Assembly: GCA_963793245.1 (NCBI GenBank)
Contig: CAWBZG010000002.1
Location: forward strand, 496,001 to 560,000
Origin: CAXBBB01 sp963793245
GTDB lineage: Bacteria; Bacteroidota; Rhodothermia; Rhodothermales; BA12
Direction: 5' to 3'
Length of the DNA stretch: 64,000 nt
The notes below the pieces were generated by a model, which had not been told where the DNA came from, searched no databases, and saw only the letters and a list, made by a program, of their open reading frames with translations. This document shows positions 44,998 through 54,381 of this stretch, piece after piece (position 1 is the first letter of the stretch; every line of letters begins with the position of its first letter). A program made the translations under genes and the position numbers.

Positions 44998-46407
44998 TTA
45001 CGGGAAGATGCCCATTTCTTTGTAGCTAACGGCGACTTTGCTGATCGAGTTGACGAACGCAGCCGAGCGCATGTCGGTGTCGTAGGTCTTCTTGAGCTTG
45101 CGGATCTCGTTGTAGGCCACGACCATCGTCTCTTCGAGGCCGGAGTTGACCAGGTCGATTTCGTCGGCGCCGTGGATGATCGTCGAGCGGAGATCGTCGG
45201 CGAACGGTGTGCCGGTTGCGCGTTCGATAGCGGTCAGCAGGCGCTCTTGGACGGTCTGCTCGAAGCGCTTGCTCATGCGTCCGAAGCGCACGTGCTGCAG
45301 GTTGCGGAGCCACTCGAAGTAGCTGACGGTCACACCGCCCGCGTTGATGTACATGTCGGGGATGACCATCTTACCGGCTGCGATCAGAATGTCGTCGGCG
45401 TCGGCGGTGACCGGACCGTTGGCGGCTTCGGCGATGATCTTGGCACGCACTTCTCCAGCGTTGTCCTTAGTGATCTGTCCTTCGAGCGCGGCGGGAACGA
45501 GCACGTCCACGTCGGCTACGATTACTTGGCTGGCATCGCCCAAGTGCTGCGATTCGGGATAGCCGATAAACGTGCCCTTCTCACGGCGATACGCCATTAC
45601 TGCGTCCAGATCAAAGCCGTCCGGGTTGTGGATCGTGCCTTCCATCTCGGCCAGCGTCGTCAGAATGCCGCCCGCTTCGGCGATGAACTGCGCCGCGTAC
45701 GAGCCGACGTTACCCAGTCCCTGAATGCCGAACGTCTTGCCTGCGATGCCCGTCGTCAGGCCCAGCGGCTCCATGTCTTCGGCGTGTGAGAGTGCCTCAC
45801 GGATGCCGAAGAACACGCCGCGTCCAGTCGCCTCGGTGCGTCCGCGTACGCCACCTTGACCGACCGGCTTGCCCGTCACGCAAGCCAATGCGTCGAGCGG
45901 GTCGTTCGTCAGGCCCGCGTAGGTATCCATGATCCACGACATTTCGCGCGCACCCGTTCCATAGTCGGGAGCCGGAACGTCGACGCCGGGGCCGATGAAG
46001 TTCTTCTTGGTCAGCTCGAACGTGTAGCGGCGCGTGATGCGCTCCAGCTCATGGATCGAGTAGTTCTTGGGGTTGATCTTGATGCCGCCCTTGGCGCCGC
46101 CGAACGGCACGTCTACGATCGCGCATTTATACGTCATCAACGCCGCCAGAGCCATCACCTCGCTCTCGTTAACGTTCTCGGCGTAACGGATACCGCCTTT
46201 GGTAGGCAGCTTGTGATGCGAGTGCTCGGCGCGGTAGGCCTGAATCACCTCGATAGTCCCGTCGTCGCGCTTGAGCGGGAAGTTCATTTGATAGACGCTG
46301 TTACAGGCCTTGATCTGTTCGAGCACGCCATCGGCCTGCGGGATGAACTGCGCCGCCTTGTTGAACATGCGGTTGACTTGGGCGAAGAAGTCGACGTGGG
46401 AGGACAT
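44998..46407 (-). CDS. gdhA: glutamate dehydrogenase
   Basis: GDH interconverts glutamate with 2-oxoglutarate plus ammonia. From ATG 46407 the protein has 469 residues. Signature parts are KGGIRYAENVNESEVMALAALMTYKCAIVDVPFGGAKGGI (substrate lysines), GVDVPAPDYGTGAREMSWIMD, the TEATGRGV motif, and the Rossmann stretch FGIQGLGNVGSYAA. EWLRNLQHVRFG near the end fits the NAD-type hexameric enzymes. Cofactor preference is not certain. The gene is single, flanked by its own terminator. A TACCTTGC element with an upstream TTG (46474-46467 and 46498-46496, minus) is a weak promoter candidate. Confidence 0.95.
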   Translation of the reverse strand: MSSHVDFFAQVNRMFNKAAQFIPQADGVLEQIKACNSVYQMNFPLKRDDGTIEVIQAYRAEHSHHKLPTKGGIRYAENVNESEVMALAALMTYKCAIVDVPFGGAKGGIKINPKNYSIHELERITRRYTFELTKKNFIGPGVDVPAPDYGTGAREMSWIMDTYAGLTNDPLDALACVTGKPVGQGGVRGRTEATGRGVFFGIREALSHAEDMEPLGLTTGIAGKTFGIQGLGNVGSYAAQFIAEAGGILTTLAEMEGTIHNPDGFDLDAVMAYRREKGTFIGYPESQHLGDASQVIVADVDVLVPAALEGQITKDNAGEVRAKIIAEAANGPVTADADDILIAAGKMVIPDMYINAGGVTVSYFEWLRNLQHVRFGRMSKRFEQTVQERLLTAIERATGTPFADDLRSTIIHGADEIDLVNSGLEETMVVAYNEIRKLKKTYDTDMRSAAFVNSISKVAVSYKEMGIFP

Positions 46408-46554
46408 AAGTATCCGGAGGATGAAGGGAGAGGCTGGAAAAGGGCTTCCGACGGAGTGGAAGGTGGGCAAGGTAGGCGCCTCGCCGATCCACCGGCAAGC
46501 CGCAGTCGAGAGATTCCGAATGCCTTCGGGGTCGTTACGATTGATTGCTACGGC

Positions 46555-47025
46555 TTAGTGAGCGTAGCCCAGACTGACGCTAGGCCACAACTGAACGCCG
46601 TCGCTTGTAACGAATAATGCGGTGCCGATGCGAAACGTGACGCCGCTATCGGAGGGCATCCGCCGAACGCCCACATAGCCAGCGCCTATCACTCCCAGTC
46701 CATCGTCGAACTCCAGAACTCCCATCGGTCCGATGCCCAGTTCGAGCCGACCATCGGCTACAAATCCGTGTGCCATGGCGGATAGCACGACACCTGACAG
46801 TCCGCCCGAAAAGAGTTCGGGTATCGGAGCGATGCCGATGCTGCCGCCGTACCGCTCCTGATCGCGCGCCACCCGAACGCCGAGCAGGAACGATGTCCCG
46901 CCTAGCTCCAGATAACTGTGTACACGCGGTTCGGTAGGCGGTATCGTTTGAGCCTGCGCCACGTCGACTGCCGACACGACACACGATAGGAGGGCGAGGG
47001 AGAGGAGGTGAGCAGAGAGGCGCAT
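46555..47025 (-). CDS. secreted hypothetical protein, outer-membrane-like
   Basis: This 156-residue protein has a clear signal peptide (about 1-26, ending in AQA). The mature part alternates hydrophobic and polar residues with many Gly (YLELGGTSFLLGVRVARDQERYGGSIGIAPIPELFSGGLSGV) and ends WPSVSLGYAH. This resembles a small beta-barrel of the outer membrane, although the usual terminal Phe is replaced by His. No named family recognised. It sits alone between gdhA and the SDR gene. Confidence 0.7.
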   Translation of the reverse strand: MRLSAHLLSLALLSCVVSAVDVAQAQTIPPTEPRVHSYLELGGTSFLLGVRVARDQERYGGSIGIAPIPELFSGGLSGVVLSAMAHGFVADGRLELGIGPMGVLEFDDGLGVIGAGYVGVRRMPSDSGVTFRIGTALFVTSDGVQLWPSVSLGYAH

Positions 47026-47154
47026 GGAAATGCCGAACGAGCGGAGTCAGATCAACCGGGTTGCCGGTCTGACTGCGAACGATGAGGAGTAGATGCAAAG
47101 TGTCTCGCGCATCCCACGACTGATCATTGATCGGTCGAACGTCCAACCGATTGG

Positions 47155-48693
47155 CTACTGCGATTTCTCCTGCACCGCCTTCAGCCGGTCGTAGCGGTTC
47201 TGGATCTCTTCGGCGCGCGTAACGATGCCCCGAATCATACCGGGAAAGACGAACCCGTGCATCGGGAGAACGGCGTACCAGTAGGCCAATCCGAAGAGAC
47301 CCTTTGGCTCATAGAATGCAGTCTGAATGAGTTGCGTCCCGCCGGTCTCTTCGTCGGGGCACACCTCGAACTGCAGCCACGCGCGGCCCGGCAGTTTCAT
47401 CTCGGCGCGTAGGCGCAGCAGGCGGTCCTTCTGGAGTGCCTCGACACGCCAGAAATCGACCGCGTCGCCGATACGCAGGCTGCCGCGTGTGCGTCGGCCT
47501 CGCTGCGTACCAAATCCGCCGACGGCCTCGTCCATCCAGCCGCGTAGCTCCCACAGGAAGTCGGCGTAGAGCCAGCCCTCATCGCCGCCGATGGATTCGA
47601 CGACGTGGAAGACCGATTCGGGCGACGCTGGCGTGTGGATCGTGCGCACGTCCTGCAGCATGCCCTCTTCGTCCTTGAGTTCTGAGAGCACGCGCCCAGA
47701 CCGTACCGATGTGGCGTAGGCGCCGTGCCAGATCGTCTCGACGGTGTCGGCCTCGTAGCGTTGGAGCGCCAGCCGGACGGCGGCTTCGTAGGCGATCGGC
47801 TCAACGTCGAACACCTCTTCGGCTGAGAAGTCGGTCACGACGACTTCACTCTTCAATCCGTCGAGGAGAGGGCGGGCGATTTTGTAGTTGATCGGAGTGA
47901 TGACGCCGACCCAGTGCGCCGACAGACGCGGCGGTACGAACGGGACTTCGACGATCCAGCGTTTCAGCCCGCGCACCTGTGCGTAGATGTCGAACATGTC
48001 GCGGTAGGCCAGCACGTCTTGCCCGCCGATCTCGAAGATGCGCCCGACGCTGGCGGGCCGTTCGAGCGCCTGCGTTAGATATTGCAGCACGTTGCGAACC
48101 GCGATGGGCTGCGTCGGCGTCTGCACCCAGGCAGGGCATACCATGATGGGCACACGCTCGGTCAGATAGCGGATCATCTCGAACGACAGGCTGCCCGATC
48201 CGACGATAACGGCGGCTCTGAACTCGGTTACCGAAACGCCGCTCGCGCGCAGCACGTCGCCCGTCTCCAGTCGGCTCTCCAAGTGCTCACTCGAATGCTC
48301 GCCCTTGGGCTTGATGCCTCCGAGATAGATGATTCGGTCGACGCCCGCCGCCTTGCACGCCGATCCGAAGTTCTGGGCGCCCTCTCGGTCGCGCGTTGCA
48401 TAGTCCGCGCCGCTGTAGAGCGAGTGGATCAAGTAATACGCCGTGTCGACGCCTTCCGTCGCTGCCGCCAGCGTCGACGCGTCGAGCACATCCGCCTCGA
48501 CTATTTCTACATCGCCTGACCAACTCGCGCTCAGCCGGTCGGCGTCGCGCACCATACACCGAACGCGGTACCCCGCTTTGAGCAGGCACGGCACCAGACG
48601 CCCTCCGATGTAGCCTGTCGCTCCGGTGACGAGAATTAGCCGGTTCGAGCGCTCGCTGCCTTGGGATGATGTGGGGGAGGGGACGAGTTCCAT
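47155..48693 (-). CDS. SDR-family NAD(P)-binding protein with C-terminal DUF2867
   Basis: The start is ATG 48693 (512 residues). The N-terminal 300 or so residues are an atypical SDR: ILVTGATGYIGGRLVPCLLKAGYRVRCMVRD, then GVDRIIYLGGIKPKGEHSSEHLESR, and IFEIGGQDVLAYRDMFDIYAQV. The C-terminal domain (about 330-505) is DUF2867-like, with GDAVDFWRVEALQKDRLLRLRAEMKLPGRAWLQF and a final FYEPKGLFGLAYWYAVLPMHGFVFPGM. This fusion is widespread in bacteria, annotated as NmrA/complex I-related, without proven reaction. Confidence 0.88.
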   Translation of the reverse strand: MELVPSPTSSQGSERSNRLILVTGATGYIGGRLVPCLLKAGYRVRCMVRDADRLSASWSGDVEIVEADVLDASTLAAATEGVDTAYYLIHSLYSGADYATRDREGAQNFGSACKAAGVDRIIYLGGIKPKGEHSSEHLESRLETGDVLRASGVSVTEFRAAVIVGSGSLSFEMIRYLTERVPIMVCPAWVQTPTQPIAVRNVLQYLTQALERPASVGRIFEIGGQDVLAYRDMFDIYAQVRGLKRWIVEVPFVPPRLSAHWVGVITPINYKIARPLLDGLKSEVVVTDFSAEEVFDVEPIAYEAAVRLALQRYEADTVETIWHGAYATSVRSGRVLSELKDEEGMLQDVRTIHTPASPESVFHVVESIGGDEGWLYADFLWELRGWMDEAVGGFGTQRGRRTRGSLRIGDAVDFWRVEALQKDRLLRLRAEMKLPGRAWLQFEVCPDEETGGTQLIQTAFYEPKGLFGLAYWYAVLPMHGFVFPGMIRGIVTRAEEIQNRYDRLKAVQEKSQ

Positions 48694-48853
48694 TGCGGCG
48701 GCGGCTGAGAGGCGAGGTGAGCCGAGTCCACGGCGCAACGACCTTGTCCGTTCGCCGGGTAGCCAGCGTTTGCAAGGGCGTCACATCGGCGAAGGACCGA
48801 GTCAGCGGTTGTGCGGTCTAAATCCCTCTCATCCACTCAACTACCTACCACCC

Positions 48854-49084
48854 GTGGCAGATACCAAAACCCCCGAAAACACGACCACCTGGCCTGAACT
48901 CGCCATCGGTCTCTACGACAAACTGACCGGACGCGGCGCCGAGATCACCTACGAGTTCGATAACTTCGAAGTCTTCGTCCCGTCGAGCGCGACCGGAAAC
49001 GAGCAGCACGCCAAATGGAAAATGAACGGCGTTCTTCGTATTCGTACAGCCGACGCGGTCAACGGCGGAGCTGCCAAGAAGTAA
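48854..49084 (+). CDS. small conserved hypothetical protein
   Basis: 76 residues from GTG 48854. The core TWPELAIGLYDKLTGRGAEITYEFDNFEVFVPS, followed by AKWKMNGVLRIRT, is distinctive and I have the impression of relatives in cyanobacteria and Rhodothermia, but no function is known. Longer in-frame upstream sequence exists but runs antisense to the SDR gene's promoter region. It is followed after one base by the next gene, so they form a pair. Confidence 0.7.
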   Translation: MADTKTPENTTTWPELAIGLYDKLTGRGAEITYEFDNFEVFVPSSATGNEQHAKWKMNGVLRIRTADAVNGGAAKK

Positions 49085-49085
49085 G

Positions 49086-49529
49086 ATGCAGCATGATCTG
49101 ACCGGAGACCTCCAAGCGCCCAAAGGCACGCTCGACATCGAGTCGACGCTCCAACTCGAAATAGACGGCGAAACCGCTGATATTCGAGGCGAAGGCGATA
49201 CACTCGTGATCGACGTTCCGTCTCGGCGTATGGCCCGTTCGTTTCTGAGTGGCCTACCTCCAGCGGGTCGTCGGCGCAAAACGGTCCACCAGATGGACGA
49301 CTTGTTGCAGGCCATCGGCCTGACGCTCGACATTCGCGTCGAGGGCAACACGGTCGCCAAGGCCGGGCGGCGGGCTACGCCGGGCGGTTTGACGCGGCTG
49401 TTTGGTCTTCCAGTCGAGGTGCCTGCCAGCGCCCTTGTGGGTGAGTTGAAGCAGCGTCCCAAAGCCGTCGCCGGGTTCGCGTTCGGTGTTGCGCTTCTGC
49501 TCGGACTCGGTCTGGGTGCGCGTCGCTGA
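49086..49529 (+). CDS. hypothetical protein with C-terminal membrane segment
   Basis: 147 residues. The first 100 or so are soluble and beta-rich (LDIESTLQLEIDGETADIRGEGDTLVIDVP), then PPAGRRRKTVHQMDDLLQAIGLTLDIRVEGNTVAKAG, then a C-terminal membrane helix (AVAGFAFGVALLLGLGLG) and two Arg at the end. This tail-anchored layout is unusual for bacteria. Family not recognised. It starts one base after the small gene upstream and ends at a strong terminator. Confidence 0.72.
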   Translation: MQHDLTGDLQAPKGTLDIESTLQLEIDGETADIRGEGDTLVIDVPSRRMARSFLSGLPPAGRRRKTVHQMDDLLQAIGLTLDIRVEGNTVAKAGRRATPGGLTRLFGLPVEVPASALVGELKQRPKAVAGFAFGVALLLGLGLGARR

Positions 49530-49551
49530 TCCCATTGGCTTACCAGCCCTG

Positions 49552-49587
49552 TGCGGCTCGTCTCGTTGGAGGCGAGCCGCATTTTTT
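49552..49587 (+). terminator. intrinsic terminator before the pyruvate kinase gene
   Basis: A 13-base stem (49552-49564 with 49569-49581) with one G-T wobble and a GTTG loop, followed directly by six T. It is the clearest rho-independent terminator in the window, closing the two-gene hypothetical unit. Confidence 0.92.
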
Positions 49588-49726
49588 CGTATCGCACGAA
49601 AGGGCTTTTCTAAATCGGAGAGTGGCGTTCGCGTAGGAGATGGCGTCTGCTGCTCCGTTCGGTAGAACCTTCGCCGGAGGCGGCTGCGTACCTTTAAGGC
49701 TGTCCTCGTCACCCGACTTCGCCCCT

Positions 49727-51163
49727 ATGTCCGTCCCTCCTCGCCGCACCAAAATCGTCTGCACGCTCGGTCCCTCGTCGTCCGATCCCAACACGATCCG
49801 CGACATGATCCGCGCCGGTATGGACGTGGCCCGGCTCAACTTCTCGCACGGAGAGCATGCGGACCATAAGGAACGTGTCGAGGTGATTCGCGAGGAGGCG
49901 AGGCAGTTAGGTCGTGAGGTCGCCATCCTGCAGGACTTGCAGGGACCCAAGATCCGCGTCGGCAAGATGAAGGACAACGGCGTGCTCGTCCACGAAGGTG
50001 GAACGCTTACGCTGACGACCGAGCCGCTCGAATTGGGCACGTCCGAACGCGCGTTCATCTCGTACCCGAACCTGCCGTACGAAGTCGAGCCGGGGCGCCG
50101 CATCCTGATCGACGACGGCGCGCTTGAAGTGGTCATCACCGATGTCAGAGGAGCGGACGTCATCACCGAGGTCATCGTCGGCGGTACGCTGCGCAGTCGC
50201 AAAGGCGTCAATCTGCCCGATCTGCGCTCGTCGCGCCCCTCGCTGACCGAGAAAGATCTGGCCGATCTGGAGTTCGGGCTGACGCTCGACATCGACCTGA
50301 TGGCGCTCTCGTTCGTGCGTTCTGCCGAAGACGTGGCCGACCTGCTGCGCCGCATCCGCAAGAGCGGCAAGCGGATCAACGTGATCGCCAAGATCGAGAA
50401 GCCCGAAGCCGTCCGCTCCATCGACAACATCATCTCCATCGCTGACGGTATCATGGTGGCGCGTGGCGACCTGGGCATCGAGATTCCGCTAGCCGAAGTG
50501 CCGGGCGTCCAGAAGTCGATCATCGGTAAGTGCTTGCGCGGCAGCAAGCCCGTCATCACGGCGACGCAGATGCTGGAGTCGATGATCGACAACCCGCGTC
50601 CGACGCGCGCCGAAGCCAGCGACGTAGCCAACGCGGTTCTCGACGGCACCGACGCCGTTATGCTCTCGGGCGAGACGGCGGCAGGCAAGCATCCAGTCCG
50701 CGTCGTTCAGGTGATGGCCGAAATCATCCGAGAAGCCGAGCGCCACCGCGAATACCGCACGCCGCAGAGCACGCCGGACATGTTCAACCTCAACGCGCCG
50801 TACTCCGTTACCGACAGCATCAGCAAGACCGCCGTCACCCTTGCCGAACAGGTCGGGGCCAGCGCCATCGCCTGCTTATCGTCGACCGGCACGACGACGC
50901 GTAGCATCGCCCGTCACCGGCCCAGTGTACCTGTGTACGCGTTCACGGACATCGAAAAAGTCGTCCGCCAGTTGCAGGTGTTGTGGGGCACGCAGGCGTT
51001 CCAGATTCCCTTTCAGCGCGACACTGACGAAGGCGTCAAGACGGTCCTGGATATGCTGCGTGATCACGGGCTGATCGAAGCGGGAAACCGCGTCGTGATG
51101 ACGGCAGGCATGCCGCTTCCCGAGAAGGGCAGCACCAACATGGTGCACGTTACCCAGGCGTAG
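49727..51163 (+). CDS. pyk: pyruvate kinase
   Basis: Pyruvate kinase converts phosphoenolpyruvate and ADP to pyruvate and ATP, the last step of glycolysis. From ATG 49727 the protein has 478 residues, typical for the bacterial enzyme. It starts RRTKIVCTLGPSS and contains ARLNFSHG, KIEKPEA (catalytic Lys), VARGDLGIEIPL and TATQMLESMI, plus the C-terminal effector-binding domain. Upstream in-frame codons to 49640 do not match the family. It stands alone between a terminator and the next lipoprotein gene. Confidence 0.96.
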   Translation: MSVPPRRTKIVCTLGPSSSDPNTIRDMIRAGMDVARLNFSHGEHADHKERVEVIREEARQLGREVAILQDLQGPKIRVGKMKDNGVLVHEGGTLTLTTEPLELGTSERAFISYPNLPYEVEPGRRILIDDGALEVVITDVRGADVITEVIVGGTLRSRKGVNLPDLRSSRPSLTEKDLADLEFGLTLDIDLMALSFVRSAEDVADLLRRIRKSGKRINVIAKIEKPEAVRSIDNIISIADGIMVARGDLGIEIPLAEVPGVQKSIIGKCLRGSKPVITATQMLESMIDNPRPTRAEASDVANAVLDGTDAVMLSGETAAGKHPVRVVQVMAEIIREAERHREYRTPQSTPDMFNLNAPYSVTDSISKTAVTLAEQVGASAIACLSSTGTTTRSIARHRPSVPVYAFTDIEKVVRQLQVLWGTQAFQIPFQRDTDEGVKTVLDMLRDHGLIEAGNRVVMTAGMPLPEKGSTNMVHVTQA

Positions 51164-51358
51164 TCTGAAAGTCAGCAGGATGCCGCGCTTACTTGTGTCC
51201 CAAAGTCTGTCTTCGGCTCAATGCTCTAGAGTGTGAAGAGAGGGGAGAAGCGTTGCCCCAAGTACGACATGCCGTGTCGGATGCGTTATTCTTGTTGCTC
51301 CTCTGACCCTGCCCCACGCTCTATCGCCCCAGCGCTACGCGACTCTCCGGTTTTTGAT

Positions 51359-54115
51359 ATGTCCCGTGTCCCGCTGTATCGACGTTTGGCGCTGTTCGCC
51401 TGCGCGCTGACTCTGCTGACGTTCGCCGTCGGCTGCTCGTCCAAAGGCGTGGTTGGGCAGCGCGTGGGCAACTTTACGGCGTATTACAACACGTTCTACA
51501 ACGCCCAGTCGTCGTTCGATGAAGCGATGGAGTCGGCCAGGGTACGGGAGGCGCCCGTCGTGCGGACGGTGTTCATGCCGCTTTTTCCTGAGCCGGCAGC
51601 GCGTACGTCCAACCCCCGGTTCGACAACGCGATCAAGAAATCCGCCGATGTGTTGCGCGATCACAGCGAGAGCAAATGGGCCGACGACGCCCTCCTCTTG
51701 ATCGGGCGGACGTATTTCGAGACGCGGCAGTTCGGTGGCGCACAGCAGAAGTTTCGAGAGATCATCGACGAGTGGCCGATGACGCGCGGCGATCCATCGC
51801 CTTTGGCTGACGATGCTCGGTTCTGGCTGGCCCGTTCGTACGTCGAGGCCGAGCAGTTCGAGCAGGCATCGCGCACCATCGATGCCGCCCTTGCCGACGA
51901 CGAAATCAGCGACCGCGTTCGCGCGCGTCTGCTGCTCGTCAAGGGACAGCTTCACGTTCGACAAGGGCAGTGGGGCCTGGCCGCCGACGCGCTCGCGATG
52001 GGGCTGGAGAGTGCGCGGGACCGCGAAGTCCAGGCGCGCGGCTATTTCTTGCTTGGGCAGGTCCACGACAAGCGAGGCGCCTATGACCAAGCGCTTGATG
52101 CGTTCGCTCAGGTCAAGCGCTTTCGCCCCGACTACCTGCTCGAATACGCCGCCGAAATCAGCCGCGTCCGCATGCTCTCGGCGACGGGTGCGTACGACGC
52201 TGCTCTCGCTCGCACCGACGAGATGCTTCGCGACGGCAAGAACTACGATTTCCGCAACGAACTTCGCCTGCTGCGCGGCACTATTCTTCAAGGTCGAGGC
52301 GATTACGACGAAGCTTTCTATACCTACGACGGCTTACTCTACGGTGACGATCCTGAGCCGACCTCTGGCCTATTGCGCGGAAATATCCATTACCGCCTGG
52401 GCACGCTCTACCGCGACGCATACGGCGATTACCTGCAAGCCGCCGCTCAGCTTGATACGGCGGGCACGAAGATCGGAGCTGGAGCCGAGAGCGAGTTGAA
52501 AGCGACTGGTGAAGCGATCCTCGACGCGGTCGTGCTCAAGCGCGGCTTTACGGGCTACAAAACGGCATTCGGTGACGTGCGAGATGCCGACAGCTTGCTC
52601 TATTTGGGAAGTCTCAACGACGAGGACTTTGCTGCCGAGGTCCTCCGCTTGCGAGAAGCCGAAGCCGACCGCTTGGAAGCCGAGCAGCGTGAACTCCAAC
52701 GTCGCGCCGACCAAGCCGCGTTTGAAGGCACCGCCGTCGCTCGGACGGGCGAAGGTGCGGCGACCAACACCGCAGCCGTCGGAGACCAACGCGGATTCCT
52801 CAACTACGAAGACCCCGTTCGCGTTCAGGAGGCGTACGCTGCGTTCTTCGACCAGTGGGGCGAGCGTCCGCTCGTCGACAACTGGCGCCGACGGGCAGCG
52901 ATATCGGGAACGGGTCGCGTCGAGTTAGAGAGCAGTCTGGCTGGCTTCCGTGGAGGTCGCGCCGCAGTCGGCGGAGGGCGCGTGCTGCCGCAGATCGACC
53001 TGTCGGGCATTCCGCGCACCGAAGCTGCTCGCGGCAGAGTGAGAGCACAGCGAGCGAGTGCGCGGTATCGCGTCGGCACGTCGCTGTTTCTTGGTCTCGA
53101 ACGTCCCGATTCTGCCGCTGTCTGGTTTCGCCGCATCATAGAAGAGGACGACACGTCGACGGTCGCGCCGCGTGCGTTTTATGCTCTGTCGCAAGTGCAG
53201 TCCGCGCTGGGCGATACCCTTGCCGCTCGCACCCTTACCGATGAACTCGTCACCCGCTACCCGGACACCGAGTTGGCTCAGCGGTTGGGCGCTCCACGCG
53301 AAACGGCGCCCGACTCGTCCGCTCTTCTCGCCACCCGCTACGCTGATCTCCGGGCGCGCTTCGCATCGCCCTCACCCCTAGACTCCACCACGTTCGATGC
53401 AGCGTGGCGCGAATACCTCTCGCTGTCCATCGACGCCGGATCAGACGCTGTAGCTCCGCAGGCGCTTTTTGCTGCCGCGACGCTGTGGAATGCTCGGCTC
53501 GACTCGGCTATGCAGGTCGCCTCAGATCCGCTTCCTCCAACGGACAGTCTATATCTAGCGATCGGCCTGATCCAGCCGCCCGACAGCACGAGCGTGCCGG
53601 ATACCACGAGCGCACCTGGAGTGCCGATCCCGACGGAAGCCGTTCCCGAAGTAGAGGAAGCGCAAGTGACTGAAGCCGCATCTATCCGTATGCCGGAGAA
53701 AGGCAATCCGCGTACCTCGGAGGAGCCAATTGAGCCAGATGAGGAGACCGAAGGCGAGGCGCTTCCGGCTGAACCCGACGAAGAGGCGGCAGCCGAAAAC
53801 GAGAATGGCGACCAAGAAGTCCCCGCCGAAGCTGCTGACCTTGATGAGGAGTCGGCGTCTGAGGGTGAGTCGGTCGGCGAAGTCGAGGAAGTCGTACCCG
53901 AGCCAGTGCTCTCGCTGCTCGACCTGTATCGGTTCATCGCACAAACCTATCCGGGTACGCCTTACGCTGACCGCTCTACTCGTATCATCACCGCCGTCAC
54001 CGAGTTGGTGCAGCAGCGCGAGGCCGCCCGCGCCGCCGCCGAAGCACCACCTGTTGAAGAGGACGAGGCTGAGACGCCGAGCGACGAGTTGCCCGTCGAC
54101 GAGCGGCAGCGGTAG
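51359..54115 (+). CDS. large TPR lipoprotein, PorW/SprE-like (type IX secretion)
   Basis: From ATG 51359 the protein has 918 residues with a lipoprotein signal (Cys about 26, GCSSKG). Directly after it comes RVGNFTAYYNTFYNAQSSFDEAM, a pattern I associate with PorW/SprE, an outer-membrane-linked lipoprotein needed for type IX secretion and gliding in Bacteroidota. Several TPR-like repeats follow (about 60-350 and 560-700). About residues 760-870 are a highly acidic Glu/Pro/Ala linker, ending with SLLDLYRFIAQTYPGTPYADRS. Function assigned by resemblance only. A TATTCTTG at 51287-51294 is a possible -7 element. Confidence 0.75.
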   Translation: MSRVPLYRRLALFACALTLLTFAVGCSSKGVVGQRVGNFTAYYNTFYNAQSSFDEAMESARVREAPVVRTVFMPLFPEPAARTSNPRFDNAIKKSADVLRDHSESKWADDALLLIGRTYFETRQFGGAQQKFREIIDEWPMTRGDPSPLADDARFWLARSYVEAEQFEQASRTIDAALADDEISDRVRARLLLVKGQLHVRQGQWGLAADALAMGLESARDREVQARGYFLLGQVHDKRGAYDQALDAFAQVKRFRPDYLLEYAAEISRVRMLSATGAYDAALARTDEMLRDGKNYDFRNELRLLRGTILQGRGDYDEAFYTYDGLLYGDDPEPTSGLLRGNIHYRLGTLYRDAYGDYLQAAAQLDTAGTKIGAGAESELKATGEAILDAVVLKRGFTGYKTAFGDVRDADSLLYLGSLNDEDFAAEVLRLREAEADRLEAEQRELQRRADQAAFEGTAVARTGEGAATNTAAVGDQRGFLNYEDPVRVQEAYAAFFDQWGERPLVDNWRRRAAISGTGRVELESSLAGFRGGRAAVGGGRVLPQIDLSGIPRTEAARGRVRAQRASARYRVGTSLFLGLERPDSAAVWFRRIIEEDDTSTVAPRAFYALSQVQSALGDTLAARTLTDELVTRYPDTELAQRLGAPRETAPDSSALLATRYADLRARFASPSPLDSTTFDAAWREYLSLSIDAGSDAVAPQALFAAATLWNARLDSAMQVASDPLPPTDSLYLAIGLIQPPDSTSVPDTTSAPGVPIPTEAVPEVEEAQVTEAASIRMPEKGNPRTSEEPIEPDEETEGEALPAEPDEEAAAENENGDQEVPAEAADLDEESASEGESVGEVEEVVPEPVLSLLDLYRFIAQTYPGTPYADRSTRIITAVTELVQQREAARAAAEAPPVEEDEAETPSDELPVDERQR

Positions 54116-54303
54116 GCTGGAGTAAGACCCCTTTCGCACGCTGTGGAGCAGTAGAATGGGACCGCCGCCGAACTGCCGATTGCGCATTTTCGATCGGCGC
54201 GTAACCTGAATCGCGATCCACTGTACATCTATGCAGCCGAACCCTGCGGAGAGCCGTCATAGGAACATGACTGCGCGCCTCCTGTTCGGCTCCGGCGCCT
54301 GCC

Positions 54304-54321
54304 GTCCCGTTCTGACGGGAC
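54304..54321. repeat. short hairpin GTCCCGT/ACGGGAC upstream of ftsH
   Basis: Arms GTCCCGT (54304-54310) and ACGGGAC (54315-54321) flank TCTG. It is in the 266-base gap between the lipoprotein and ftsH genes. It may be a dispersed palindrome or an mRNA leader structure. No other feature stands out in that gap. Confidence 0.5.
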
Positions 54322-54381
54322 ACTGCCCCGACCGCAGCCGCTACCATTTTTCCACTCTTCGGGGCGCCCACATCCAATCTC

